The position numbers and the translations under genes were made by a program. A stretch of 64,000 bases of DNA from Streptomyces globisporus (GTDB taxonomy: Bacteria; Actinomycetota; Actinomycetes; Streptomycetales; Streptomycetaceae), in NCBI RefSeq assembly GCF_003501885.1, contig NZ_QWFA01000003.1, positions 394-64,393 on the forward strand, given 5' to 3'. A model generated the notes under the pieces. The model ran no database searches and was not told the origin of the DNA. It saw only the letters and a program-made list of their open reading frames with translations. Position 1 is the first letter of the stretch. The number at the start of each line of letters is the position of its first letter. Positions 44,148-52,325 of the stretch are shown piece by piece.

Positions 44148-45871
44148 GCTCCCGCCTCCAGCGCCCCGCGCACCTGGGACACGGTCAGCCACTCCTGCGG
44201 GGCGAGGATCTTCGCCGTCTGCGGGGCGAACGCGGGGGAGGAGACCACCACCTGACCGGTCGGGCCGTCCGCGACGACCTCCCCGTCCGCGAGGATCACC
44301 ACCCGGTGCGCCAGCTCCGCCGCCAGTTCCACGTCGTGGGTCGCCAGGACGATCGCGTGCCCCTCGGCCGCGAGCCCGCGCAGTACGCCGACGAGCCGGG
44401 CCTTCGCCGCGTAGTCCAGGCCGCGCGTCGGCTCGTCCAGCAGCAACAACGGCGGGCGGCCCGTCAGCACCAGCGCCAGGGCGAGCGCGAGGCGCTGCCC
44501 CTCGGACAGATCCCGGGGGTGGGTGTCGTCCCCGACCCCCGGCAGCAGCTCCGACACCAGCGCCCGGCAGGTGCCCTCCGCCGCGCCCGCGTCCCGGTCG
44601 GCGGCGGCGCACTCGGCGGCCACCGTGTCCGCGTACAGCAGATCGCGCGGCTCCTGCGGTACGAGGCCGACCCGGCGCACCATCGCCCGCGGGTCCGTCC
44701 GGGCCGGGGCCAGGCCGCCGACGCGCACGGAGCCCGCCGTGGGCTCGATCATGCCGACGAGCGCGCCCAGCAGGGTGGACTTGCCGGCCCCGTTGCGCCC
44801 CATCAGGGCCACCGTCTCGCCCGGGGCCACGGTGAGCGTCACCCGCCGCAGCGCCTCGACCCGGCCGCGCCGCACGCCGAGCCCATCGACGCGGGTGACC
44901 GGATCGGCGGCGGCCGGGGTGACCGGGGCGGCGGGGCCTCGTCCCAGCAGCCGGGCGAGGCGGCCGGGGAGCGAGCGCTCCGCGGCGACCACCGGCACCG
45001 GTGCGGGCACCGGCCCCGACGTCGGGGCAACGTCCGCCCGCACGGGCACCGCGGCCCCCGCCAGCCGCTCCCGCAGCCCGCCCGCGCCGCGCCGGGCGTC
45101 CCGTACCGACAGGGGCAGCGGGTCCCAGCCCGCCAGCAGGCCCAGCTCGGCCACCGGCGGCCGGACCGGCGACACCTTCATGATCTCGGCGGGCGGCCCC
45201 ATCACCGGGGACGCCCCCGGGGCGGGCAGCAGGACGACCTGGTCCGCGTACTGCACGACCCGCTCCAGCCGGTGTTCGGCCATCAGCACGGTCGTGCCCA
45301 GGTCGTGCACCAGCCGCTGGAGCACCGCGAGGACCTCCTCGGCCGCCGCCGGGTCCAGCGCCGAGGTCGGCTCGTCCAGCACCAGCACCTTCGGGTGCGG
45401 CGTGAGCACCGAACCGATCGCCACCCGCTGCTGCTGGCCGCCCGACAGGGTCGCGATCGGCCGGTCGCGCAGCTCGGCCAGGCCCAGCAGATCGAGGGTC
45501 TCCTCGACCCGGCGGCGCATCACGTCCGGGGCGAGACCCAGCGACTCCATGCCGTACGCGAGTTCGTCCTCGACGGTGTCCGTGACGAAGTGCGCCAGGG
45601 GGTCCTGGCCCACCGTCCCGACCAGATCGGCCAGCTCACGCGGCTTGTGCGTACGGGTGTCGCGGCCGTCCACCGTGACGCGGCCCGACAGCAGACCGCC
45701 CGTGAAGTGCGGGACGAGCCCCGAGACCGTACCCAGCAAAGTCGACTTACCGACACCGGAGGGGCCGACGAGCAGCACGAGTTCGCCCTCGGGGACCGTG
45801 AGGTCGACCCCGGACAGCGTGGGACGCTCCGCGCCCTCGTACCGCACGGAGACCCGCTCGAACCTGATCAC
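44144..45871 (-). CDS. ECF transporter ATPase, two ABC domains fused
   Basis: 575 aa. Domain 1 has Walker A GPSGVGKST, Q-loop VGQDPLAHF, signature LSGGQQQR and Walker B VLVLDEPTSALDP. A proline-rich linker (about 270-330) follows. Domain 2 has Walker A GRNGAGKST, Q-loop VPQEPRDLLY, signature LSEGQRLALA and Walker B LLLLDEPTRGLD. Both sites look competent. The fusion corresponds to EcfA-EcfA' and energises vitamin uptake with EcfT and the S unit. GTG at 45871 overlaps the EcfT stop as GTGA. Confidence 0.93.
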   Translation of the reverse strand: MIRFERVSVRYEGAERPTLSGVDLTVPEGELVLLVGPSGVGKSTLLGTVSGLVPHFTGGLLSGRVTVDGRDTRTHKPRELADLVGTVGQDPLAHFVTDTVEDELAYGMESLGLAPDVMRRRVEETLDLLGLAELRDRPIATLSGGQQQRVAIGSVLTPHPKVLVLDEPTSALDPAAAEEVLAVLQRLVHDLGTTVLMAEHRLERVVQYADQVVLLPAPGASPVMGPPAEIMKVSPVRPPVAELGLLAGWDPLPLSVRDARRGAGGLRERLAGAAVPVRADVAPTSGPVPAPVPVVAAERSLPGRLARLLGRGPAAPVTPAAADPVTRVDGLGVRRGRVEALRRVTLTVAPGETVALMGRNGAGKSTLLGALVGMIEPTAGSVRVGGLAPARTDPRAMVRRVGLVPQEPRDLLYADTVAAECAAADRDAGAAEGTCRALVSELLPGVGDDTHPRDLSEGQRLALALALVLTGRPPLLLLDEPTRGLDYAAKARLVGVLRGLAAEGHAIVLATHDVELAAELAHRVVILADGEVVADGPTGQVVVSSPAFAPQTAKILAPQEWLTVSQVRGALEAGA

Positions 45872-47031
45872 GCCTGCTCCTTGCCGCGTCGCGCTGGTCT
45901 GTCGGCTGCCCGGTTCGACGGCGGTACGGGGGCGACCAGCGCGGGCAGCAGCCCGATCAGCACCGCCGCCGCGGGCCACAGCGGCAGCACCGGCGCGGTC
46001 AGCGGTACGACACCGGGGCGCAGCGCCTCCGGATCCACCGCGCCCGCCCAGATCATCGCCGCCGCGACCGCCGCACCCGAGCACGCCACCAGCCAGGCCC
46101 GCACACCCCACCGGTCCGGGCGATAGCGGGTGCGCACCGAGCGCCGCCCGCCGAGCCGCAGCCCGGCCATCGCGGTGACCAGTCCGGCCAGCAGCAACGG
46201 CAGCCCGTACACCGCCCCCTGCGCGGCCAGCAGCCCGTACGTACCGGCGCACACCCCGAGCAGGCCGCCCAGGGTGAAGACGTTCGTGGTGTGCCGGACG
46301 GCCGCCGGGACCTGGGCGGTACGCCCGTACCCCCGCGCGTCCATCGACGCGGCCACCGCCACCGACCGCTCCAGCGCGCCCTCCAGCACCGGCAGCCCGA
46401 TCTGCGCCACCGCCCGCACCCCGCCGGTCGGCCGCCCGCGCAGCCGGCGCGCGGTGCGCAGCCGGATCACGTCGGCCACCATGTTCGGCGCGAACGTCAT
46501 CGCGACCACGACGGCGACCCCGGCCTCGTACAGCGCACCGGGCAGCGACTTCAGCAGCCGCGCCGGGTTGGCCAGCGCGTTCGCGGCGCCGACGCAGATC
46601 AGCAGGGTGGCCAGCTTCATCCCGTCGTAGAGCGAGAAGACGAGCTGCTCGGCGGTGACCCGGCCGCCGATCCGCACGCCCTGTGCCCAGTCGGGCAGCG
46701 GCAGTTCGGGGAGAGTGAACACGGTGTGCGTGCCGGGGATCTGCGAGCCGAGGAAGACGGAGAAGACCAGGCGCAGCGCCACGACGAAGAGCCCGAGCTT
46801 GATGAACGCCCCGTACGAACGGGCCCACGGCGCGTCCGTACGCCGGGCCGCCACCACGTACCCGGCCACAGCGACCAGCAGCCCGAGCAGCAGCGGGTTG
46901 GTGGTCCGGGACGCGGCGGTGGCGAGCCCCAGAGCCCACAGCCACCACGCCCCGGCGGGCAGCGCGTTGGCGCGGTCCGCCTCGGGGGCGTGCAGGGCGC
47001 GGCGCAGCAGCCGGGCCGGGGCGGCGGTCAC
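45868..47031 (-). CDS. ECF transporter transmembrane component EcfT
   Basis: 387 aa, 6-8 membrane segments. CbiQ/EcfT-type cytoplasmic coupling motifs with the Ala-Arg-Gly signature are visible as SMDARGYGRTA, and an earlier arginine motif as RTARRLRGRP. Other blocks are QLVFSLYDGMKLATLLICVGAANALANPARLLKSLPGAL. EcfT links the ATPases to the substrate-binding unit. GTG at 47031 overlaps the stop of the preceding gene. Long basic C-terminus ends RRGKEQA. Confidence 0.9.
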   Translation of the reverse strand: MTAAPARLLRRALHAPEADRANALPAGAWWLWALGLATAASRTTNPLLLGLLVAVAGYVVAARRTDAPWARSYGAFIKLGLFVVALRLVFSVFLGSQIPGTHTVFTLPELPLPDWAQGVRIGGRVTAEQLVFSLYDGMKLATLLICVGAANALANPARLLKSLPGALYEAGVAVVVAMTFAPNMVADVIRLRTARRLRGRPTGGVRAVAQIGLPVLEGALERSVAVAASMDARGYGRTAQVPAAVRHTTNVFTLGGLLGVCAGTYGLLAAQGAVYGLPLLLAGLVTAMAGLRLGGRRSVRTRYRPDRWGVRAWLVACSGAAVAAAMIWAGAVDPEALRPGVVPLTAPVLPLWPAAAVLIGLLPALVAPVPPSNRAADRPARRGKEQA

Positions 47032-47726
47032 CGGCGGCGGCGGGCCTGGGCGACGGCGGCGATGCCGAGCAGCAGGACGGCGCCGATGCCGACGAGAAGC
47101 CCGACGGACGGACCGCCGCCGTCACTTTCCTCGCCCTTGTCCTGGTCGTCGGTGGTCTTCGCGGGCTCGGACGGCTTCGCGCTGCCGCTGTCGCCGGACA
47201 CCTGCTCGCCGCAGCCCGTCTTCGGATAGCCGGAGATCGCGCAGAGCATGGCGCTGTCGTCGTACCGCAGCGGCTTCGCCACCGCCGCGAGCGCCTCCGC
47301 GCTGCTGGCGTCCGGCGCGACCTGGGCGCAGACCGTACGCAGGGCGGGCGGCTTCTCCCCGTCCGGAGCGTCCGTGGTCGTCCCCGAGTCGATCACCAGC
47401 GCCACCCGCTTCTTCCCGTCCTGTGCCGGGGTGTCCGCGCAGATCGCCCCGAAGTCGGGGGCGCGGCGCGGCTGGTCGGCGTCGCCCGAGTCCTCGCTGA
47501 CGGCGAACCGGAAGCCCTGGACCGTACCGTCGTCGGGGCGCAGGAGGGACGGCCCCTGGGTGGCGTACTCCCAGTTCTTGCCGTTGCCCTCCCAGAAGGA
47601 CCAGTAGCGGTAGCCGGCGGCCTGGGCGCTTCCCGCGCCGAGGAGCACGGCGGAGACGGCGACGAGGGCGGCCAGCAGGGCGACGAGGGGAACGCGCAGC
47701 CGGGCGGTGGCCTGTGCAGGGCTCAC
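47028..47726 (-). CDS. SCO2322-family secreted, membrane-anchored protein
   Basis: 232 aa. Signal peptide (about 1-37, ending GSAQAAG), a soluble domain beginning YRYWSFWEGNGKNWEYATQGP and containing four cysteines (ICAD, TVCAQ, MLCAIS, TGCGEQ), then a Ser/Pro/Asp/Glu-rich spacer and a C-terminal anchor (VGLLVGIGAVLLLGIAAVAQARRRR). It resembles the SCO2322 family of Streptomyces. The Trp/Tyr-rich start recalls DUF4430-like domains of B12-binding proteins, but this is tentative. GTG at 47726 overlaps the preceding stop, and it sits immediately before ecfT. Confidence 0.72.
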   Translation of the reverse strand: MSPAQATARLRVPLVALLAALVAVSAVLLGAGSAQAAGYRYWSFWEGNGKNWEYATQGPSLLRPDDGTVQGFRFAVSEDSGDADQPRRAPDFGAICADTPAQDGKKRVALVIDSGTTTDAPDGEKPPALRTVCAQVAPDASSAEALAAVAKPLRYDDSAMLCAISGYPKTGCGEQVSGDSGSAKPSEPAKTTDDQDKGEESDGGGPSVGLLVGIGAVLLLGIAAVAQARRRR

Positions 47727-48988
47727 GGCTGCTGCTTCTTCCGGCGCATGCTGAGCAGGAAGCCGATGCCGGTGCCGGCGAGCAGCCCGATGCCGATCAG
47801 CCATCCCAGGCTCAGCCCGCCGTCGTCGCTGTCGGTGCCGCTGGAGGGCTGCGGACCGGTCGGCGTCGGCGAGGGGAGGGCGGTGGCGGCCGGGGAGGGC
47901 CCCATCGAGTTGAGCTGCTTGACGAGGTCGACGCCGCCGAAGCTGCGCGCGTCGGCGCCGGTGGCGTGCGCGGCGAGGATCAGCTGTCCGGTGGCGGCCG
48001 GACCGCCCTGCTTCGCCCAGCCCGTGGCGTTCTTCTGCAGCCAGGCCACCGATGCCTTGGCCTTGTCCGCGTGCCCGGAGGCGGCGAGCGCGACGACGGC
48101 GTCCGCGGTGTTGCCGAAGTCGGGCTGCGGGGCGGATTCCTCGGCGCCCGGCATCGGGGCCTGCTCCAGATACGGCTGCTTCTTCAGCGTGTCCGCGAGG
48201 AAGGAGGCGCCGTTCTGGGCGGTCTGCTCCGGGCTGAGGTCGTCGCCCTTCGTGCAGGAGGGGTCCTTGACCGCGTTGGACGTGCCGGAGGCGATGCCCT
48301 TGCCCATCAGGCCGAGCACGGAGGCCGCGGTGGCGTCCATGTTGGCGGTCAGCTCGCCCTTCTTGCCCGGCTGGTAGGCGAACGCGCCGCCGTCCTTCTC
48401 GCCGCAGGCGATCGCCAGGGACTGGAGCGCGGTGTAGGGGGTGCTGCCGTTCTTGGTGGTGAGCTCGTTGACCGGAACACCGGTGCGGGCGAGTGCGCCG
48501 ATGACGATGGAGGTGGAGTTCGCGTCGGACGGGCTGCCCGGGTTGTAGCCCCAGCCGCCGTCCTCGTTCTGCACGGACTTCAGCCAGTCGGCGCCGTTGT
48601 TGGCGTCCTCGCGGTGCTGGTTGATCTCGACGAGGGCCTGGACGGCGACGGCGGTGGCGTTGGTGTCCATCACCGTCGACGCGTCGCAGGGCTTGGAGGC
48701 GTCCCGGTACGAGGTGAACGCCCCGCTGTCGCACTGCTGGCCCACCAGCCAGTCGACCGCCTGCGTCGACGGCGTGACGTACTCGATCTTCTGCGCGAGG
48801 AAGGCGAGCGACTGCCGCCACACCCCGTCGTAGGTGGGGTCCGTGGTGCCGTAGAGCCCGGCCGGCAGATCCGCCGACGGAGAGGGACTCGGTGCGGCTA
48901 CCGCCACAGGGGCGACCGCCACGGGGGCGGCGACGCCCAGGAGCACGGCGGTGGTCGCGAGCGCGGCTGCGCTGCGGCGTACGGTCAT
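47723..48988 (-). CDS. secreted prenyltransferase/squalene-oxidase-repeat protein, transcobalamin-like alpha barrel
   Basis: 421 aa. Signal peptide (1-34), then an alpha/alpha-barrel of repeats (TAVAVQALVEIN, GADWLKSVQNEDGGWGYNPGSPSDANSTSIVIGALA, YTALQSLAIACGEKDGGAFAYQ, NTADAVVALAASG). A Pro/Ser-rich spacer and a C-terminal membrane anchor (LGWLIGIGLLAGTGIGFLLSMRRKK) follow. The same barrel forms the alpha domain of animal intrinsic factor and transcobalamin. It is the first gene of the five-gene ECF operon. ATG at 48988 follows AGGAGAGG; a GTG at 49033 would lie inside the riboswitch-like leader. Confidence 0.78.
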   Translation of the reverse strand: MTVRRSAAALATTAVLLGVAAPVAVAPVAVAAPSPSPSADLPAGLYGTTDPTYDGVWRQSLAFLAQKIEYVTPSTQAVDWLVGQQCDSGAFTSYRDASKPCDASTVMDTNATAVAVQALVEINQHREDANNGADWLKSVQNEDGGWGYNPGSPSDANSTSIVIGALARTGVPVNELTTKNGSTPYTALQSLAIACGEKDGGAFAYQPGKKGELTANMDATAASVLGLMGKGIASGTSNAVKDPSCTKGDDLSPEQTAQNGASFLADTLKKQPYLEQAPMPGAEESAPQPDFGNTADAVVALAASGHADKAKASVAWLQKNATGWAKQGGPAATGQLILAAHATGADARSFGGVDLVKQLNSMGPSPAATALPSPTPTGPQPSSGTDSDDGGLSLGWLIGIGLLAGTGIGFLLSMRRKKQQP

Positions 48989-49014
48989 GGCTGGCTGGGC
49001 CTCTCCTGCGAGGG

Positions 49015-49230
49015 CCGGACTCCCCGGGCGCACGAGGGCACCGGGCTCCGGCCCCGTATGCCTCGACGGTGCCGGCCACCGGGGTTCCGGTGGCCCGAGC
49101 CGGTCACGCTCCGCGGAGGGCGGTCCGGCTGCCGTCGGACGGACGGGTCACGGCTGGGGCGCTGCGCCGGACGGTCTCCGGCGTCCCCCTGTACGGGCAT
49201 GATGACGACCTGCCCACTCTACCGGTCCGT
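49015..49230 (-). promoter_or_regulatory. candidate cobalamin riboswitch
   Basis: On the minus strand the leader of the ECF operon contains, at about 49190-49146, GGGGGAC, then CCGGAGACCGTCCGG, then CGCAGCGCCCCAGCCGTGAC. This parallels the conserved cobalamin-riboswitch core GGGAA-n-(C)CGGTGnnAnTCCGG-nGCnGnCCCGCnRCnGTgA. CGGAC (49229-49225) can pair with GTCCG (49020-49016) as the closing stem. The element ends just before the ATG at 48988. Several conserved bases deviate, so a covariance search is needed. Confidence 0.5.
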
Positions 49231-49255
49231 AGGGGAGGGGCCGGGGGCCGCACGT

Positions 49256-49368
49256 GGCGATGTACGTCACCGAGGCCTGGGCACGGCGGGGCTCGGACGG
49301 CGACGTACGTCACCGGGGCGCGGGCCACGCCGGGGCGGGACGTCACACGGCGATGTACGTCACCGGGG
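49256..49368 (-). repeat. three spaced copies of a 20-bp element at the 3' end of the MBL gene
   Basis: GGCGATGTACGTCACCGAGG (49256-49275), GGCGACGTACGTCACCGGGG (49299-49318) and GGCGATGTACGTCACCGGGG (49349-49368), spaced 43 and 50 bases. The last copy encodes the C-terminal PVTYIA of the hydrolase, so the others look like partial duplications beyond its stop codon. The rest of 48989-49342 shows no gene. Confidence 0.85.
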
Positions 49369-50404
49369 TCCCGCCAGGGACGGCCTCCGCGCGGCCGAGC
49401 TTCACGAGCCGCCGCAGGTGGGACTCGGCCTCCGACACGGCGATGGACCGCGAACCGTGCGGGATCTGCTCCCAGGGCCGGTTCCACTCCATCCGCTCGG
49501 CGAGCTGCCACGGGGTGAGGGGCGTGGCGAGCAGGGCGAGGAGCCCGGTCAGCCGCTCCTCGTGGTGGTCCAGCAGCTCCCGCACGCGCCCGCCCGCATC
49601 GGTGAAGGCGTGCTGGTGCGCGGGCAGCACCTCCGCCACCCCGAGCCGGTCGATCCGCTCCAGCGAGGCGAGGTAGTCGCCCAGCGGATCGGTGACGGCG
49701 GTGTCGTCCGGGTCCTCGTACAGCCCGATGTGCGGACTGATCCCCGGCAGCAGGTGATCGCCGGAGAACAGCCGCCCGTTCCCGGCCAGCCCGGCGGGAT
49801 GCCGCTCCTCCAGGTGGAGGCAGACGTGGCCCGGGGTGTGCCCGGGGGTCCAGACGGCACGGAGCCGCCGCCCGGCGAGGTCGAGCAGCTCACCGGGGGC
49901 GATCTCCCTGTCCGGCAGGGCGGCGCGCAGCCCGGGCAGGGTCCGCAGCCGCCCTCCGCTGCGGGCGGCGCGCAGCGGGGCGAGGTGGTCGTCTGGCGCG
50001 CCGACGGCGGCGAGCTTGCGGGTGAGGTAGTCGATCCAGGTGCCGGGCTCGGCGTCCCGGGTACGCCGGACGATCGCGGTGTCGGCCTCGTGCATCGCGA
50101 TCCATGCCCCGGACGCCTCGCGGACCTGGCCGGAGAGGCCGTGGTGGTCGGGGTGGTGGTGGGTGATGACGACGCCGTGGATGTCGGTGACGGCGGTGCC
50201 GAGGGCGGAGAGCCCGGCGACCAGGGCGTCCCAGGAGGCGGGGTCGTCCCAGCCGGTATCGATGAGGACGGGCCCCCGGTCGGTGTCGACGAGGTGGACC
50301 AGGGTGTGCCCGAGGGGATTGTCCGGGATGGGCACCCTGATGCTGTGGACACCCCCGCCGTGATCGGCCACCTGCGTCCCGGTCCCGTGAGTCACCTGCG
50401 CCAT
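49343..50404 (-). CDS. MBL-fold metallo-hydrolase
   Basis: 353 aa. Metallo-beta-lactamase fold: VLIDTGWDDPASW, the metal motif VVITHHHPDHHG, AVWTPGHTPGHVCLH, LFSGDHLLPG and EVLPAHQHAF, followed by a C-terminal winged-helix-like segment (SEAESHLRRLVKLGRAEAV). These proteins are often thioester- or lactone-hydrolysing enzymes. It is divergent from the aldehyde dehydrogenase, with two KstR-box-like sites between them, which suggests a place in steroid or related catabolism. ATG at 50404 with GGGGAG upstream. Confidence 0.85.
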   Translation of the reverse strand: MAQVTHGTGTQVADHGGGVHSIRVPIPDNPLGHTLVHLVDTDRGPVLIDTGWDDPASWDALVAGLSALGTAVTDIHGVVITHHHPDHHGLSGQVREASGAWIAMHEADTAIVRRTRDAEPGTWIDYLTRKLAAVGAPDDHLAPLRAARSGGRLRTLPGLRAALPDREIAPGELLDLAGRRLRAVWTPGHTPGHVCLHLEERHPAGLAGNGRLFSGDHLLPGISPHIGLYEDPDDTAVTDPLGDYLASLERIDRLGVAEVLPAHQHAFTDAGGRVRELLDHHEERLTGLLALLATPLTPWQLAERMEWNRPWEQIPHGSRSIAVSEAESHLRRLVKLGRAEAVPGGTPVTYIAV

Positions 50405-50439
50405 GGGCTCCCCTTCTCCGCTTCGGCCTCCACTGTAAC

Positions 50440-50453
50440 GAGAACTCGTTCCA
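50440..50453. promoter_or_regulatory. KstR-box-like site between MBL and ALDH genes
   Basis: GAGAACTCGTTCCA matches TnnAACnnGTTnnA at all conserved positions except the first base. It is 36 bases upstream of the MBL gene start. Confidence 0.55.
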
Positions 50454-50528
50454 GTGGTAGCCCGGGCCTACCAAGTCGGAGGAGGGCGGGGGTCATTGAC
50501 GCCGCGTCCCCCGTGGACTACTGAAACA

Positions 50529-50546
50529 AGAACTGGTATCAGTTCT
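50529..50546. promoter_or_regulatory. second palindrome upstream of ALDH gene
   Basis: AGAACTG (50529-50535) mirrors CAGTTCT (50540-50546) around GTAT. AAGAACTGGTATCA within it fits the KstR consensus with two deviations. It lies 55 bases upstream of the ALDH ATG. Confidence 0.5.
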
Positions 50547-50601
50547 GACGAACAGTCAGCTGAGGATGTACTGGCGTACGGGTTCACGGGAGGCGAAGGC
50601 C

Positions 50602-52071
50602 ATGACGGAACGTACGGAGCTGGTGGAGCACGGACGCCTCTTCATCGGCGGGGAGTTCACCGATCCGCTCTCCACCGAGGTCATCGAGGTGATCTCCCCG
50701 CACACCGAACAGGTCATCGGCCGGGTGCCGCACGCTTCGAAGGCCGACGTGGACCGGGCGGTCGCGGCGGCCCGCCAGGCCTTCGACGAGGGCCCCTGGC
50801 CACGCATGCCGCTGGATGACCGGATCGCGGTGATCACGCGGATCAAGGATGCCTTCGCCGTACGCCACGAGGAGTTCGCGCGCCTGATCAGTGCGCAGAA
50901 CGGCACCCCGTACAGCGCGAGCGTCATGGTGCAGGCGCTGGCCGCGATGATGGTCTGGGACTCGGCGATCACGGTGGCGCGGACGTTCCCTTACGAGGAA
51001 CGGCGCGACGGCGTCCTCGGCCCGCTGCTGCTCCGCCGCGAACCGGTGGGCGTGGTGGCGGCGGTCGTCCCCTGGAACGTCCCGCAGTTCACGGCGGCGG
51101 CGAAGCTGGCCCCGGCGCTGCTGGCGGGTTGCACGGCGGTGTTGAAGGTCTCCCCGGAAACCCCGCTGGACGCTTATGTGTTGGCGGAGATAGTCGAGGA
51201 GGCGGGCCTGCCGCCCGGAGTCCTCTCCATCCTCCCGGCCGACCGGGAGGTCAGCGAGTACCTGGTGGGCCACCCGGACGTGGACAAGGTCTCCTTCACC
51301 GGCTCGGTGGCGGCCGGCCGCCGGGTGATGGAGGTGGCCTCGCGCAACCTGACCCGCGTCACCCTGGAGTTGGGCGGCAAGTCGGCGGCGGTGATCCTGC
51401 CGGACGCGGACCTGGAGGCGGCGGTGGCGGGCATCGTCCCGTTCGCCTGGATGATCAACGGCCAGGCGTGCGTGGCGCAGACCCGCATCCTGGCTCCGCG
51501 CTCCCGGTACGAGGAAATAGCGGAGGCGTTCGCGGCAGCGGCGGGAGCACTGCGAGTGGGCGACCCCCTGGACCCGACAACGGAACTGGGCCCGCTGGTG
51601 GCCCGACGCCAGCAGCAACGCTCCCTGGACTACATCAGGTTGGGCCAGGAGGAAGGCGCCAAGATCCTCACAGGAGGCAACGTGCCGGCCTCCCAGGAAC
51701 GCGGCTGGTACGTCGAACCCACCCTCTTCGGCTCGGTCGACAACTCCATGCGCGTCGCCCGCGAGGAGATCTTCGGCCCCGTGATCTGCCTGATCCCGTA
51801 CGGAGACGAGGCCGAGGCGGTCCGCATCGCCGACGACTCCCCGTACGGCCTCAGCGGCAGCGTCTGGACGGCGGACACGGAACGCGGCATCGACATCGCC
51901 CGCCGCATCCGCACGGGCACGTACAGCGTGAACACCTTCAGCCTCGACATGCTCGGCCCGTTCGGCGGCTACAAGAACTCCGGCCTGGGCCGCGAGTTCG
52001 GCCCCGAGGGCTACGGCGAGTTCTTCGAGCACAAGATGATCCACCTGCCCGCCGGCTACCGGGAGGCGTGA
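50602..52071 (+). CDS. aldehyde dehydrogenase family protein
   Basis: 489 aa. Complete NAD(P)-dependent ALDH: PWNVPQFTAAAKLAPALLAGCTAVLKVSPETP, VSFTGSVAAGRRV, the general base in LELGGKSAAVIL, the catalytic Cys in NGQACVAQTRIL and EEIFGPVICLIPY. It oxidises an aldehyde to the acid. With the 3Fe-4S ferredoxin gene overlapping its stop and KstR-like sites upstream, it could oxidise a steroid side-chain aldehyde made by CYP125 (inference). ATG at 50602 follows GGGAGGCGAAGG. Confidence 0.92.
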   Translation: MTERTELVEHGRLFIGGEFTDPLSTEVIEVISPHTEQVIGRVPHASKADVDRAVAAARQAFDEGPWPRMPLDDRIAVITRIKDAFAVRHEEFARLISAQNGTPYSASVMVQALAAMMVWDSAITVARTFPYEERRDGVLGPLLLRREPVGVVAAVVPWNVPQFTAAAKLAPALLAGCTAVLKVSPETPLDAYVLAEIVEEAGLPPGVLSILPADREVSEYLVGHPDVDKVSFTGSVAAGRRVMEVASRNLTRVTLELGGKSAAVILPDADLEAAVAGIVPFAWMINGQACVAQTRILAPRSRYEEIAEAFAAAAGALRVGDPLDPTTELGPLVARRQQQRSLDYIRLGQEEGAKILTGGNVPASQERGWYVEPTLFGSVDNSMRVAREEIFGPVICLIPYGDEAEAVRIADDSPYGLSGSVWTADTERGIDIARRIRTGTYSVNTFSLDMLGPFGGYKNSGLGREFGPEGYGEFFEHKMIHLPAGYREA

Positions 52072-52304
52072 TGGGCGACCGCTGGCACGTGGAGGTCGAC
52101 CGCTCGGTCTGCATCGGCTCCGGCATGTGCGTCAACCACGCGGGCGACGCCTTCCACCTGGACTCTGCCCGCCAGTCCCACCCGACGACGGAGGACCGCG
52201 ACGCGGGCGAACACGTCCTGGCGGCGGCGGAGGGCTGCCCGGTGGAGGCGATCACGCTGACGCTGGCGGGGTCGGGGGAGGTGGTTTTTCCGCCGGAGGA
52301 GTGA
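52071..52304 (+). CDS. [3Fe-4S]-type ferredoxin
   Basis: 77 aa. Cys14, Cys20 and Cys56 in CIGSGMC and EGCPVEAI; the usual second cysteine of CxxCxxC is replaced by Gly, the hallmark of [3Fe-4S] ferredoxins that feed P450s. ATG at 52071 overlaps the ALDH stop by one base (TGATG) with GGGAGG upstream, so expression is coupled. It is the likely electron donor for the CYP125-like enzyme 10 kb away. Confidence 0.9.
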   Translation: MGDRWHVEVDRSVCIGSGMCVNHAGDAFHLDSARQSHPTTEDRDAGEHVLAAAEGCPVEAITLTLAGSGEVVFPPEE

Positions 52305-52325
52305 GGGGGAGCGTGACCGCCCGGC

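Noticed and set aside
49104-49511. Minus-strand open frame in the region between the MBL and ECF operons
   Set aside because: It arises from the repeated 3' end elements and overlaps the MBL gene out of frame.
50529-50546. AGAACTG/CAGTTCT palindrome as a transcription terminator
   Set aside because: The stem is short, A+T-rich and lies upstream of a start codon, fitting an operator better.
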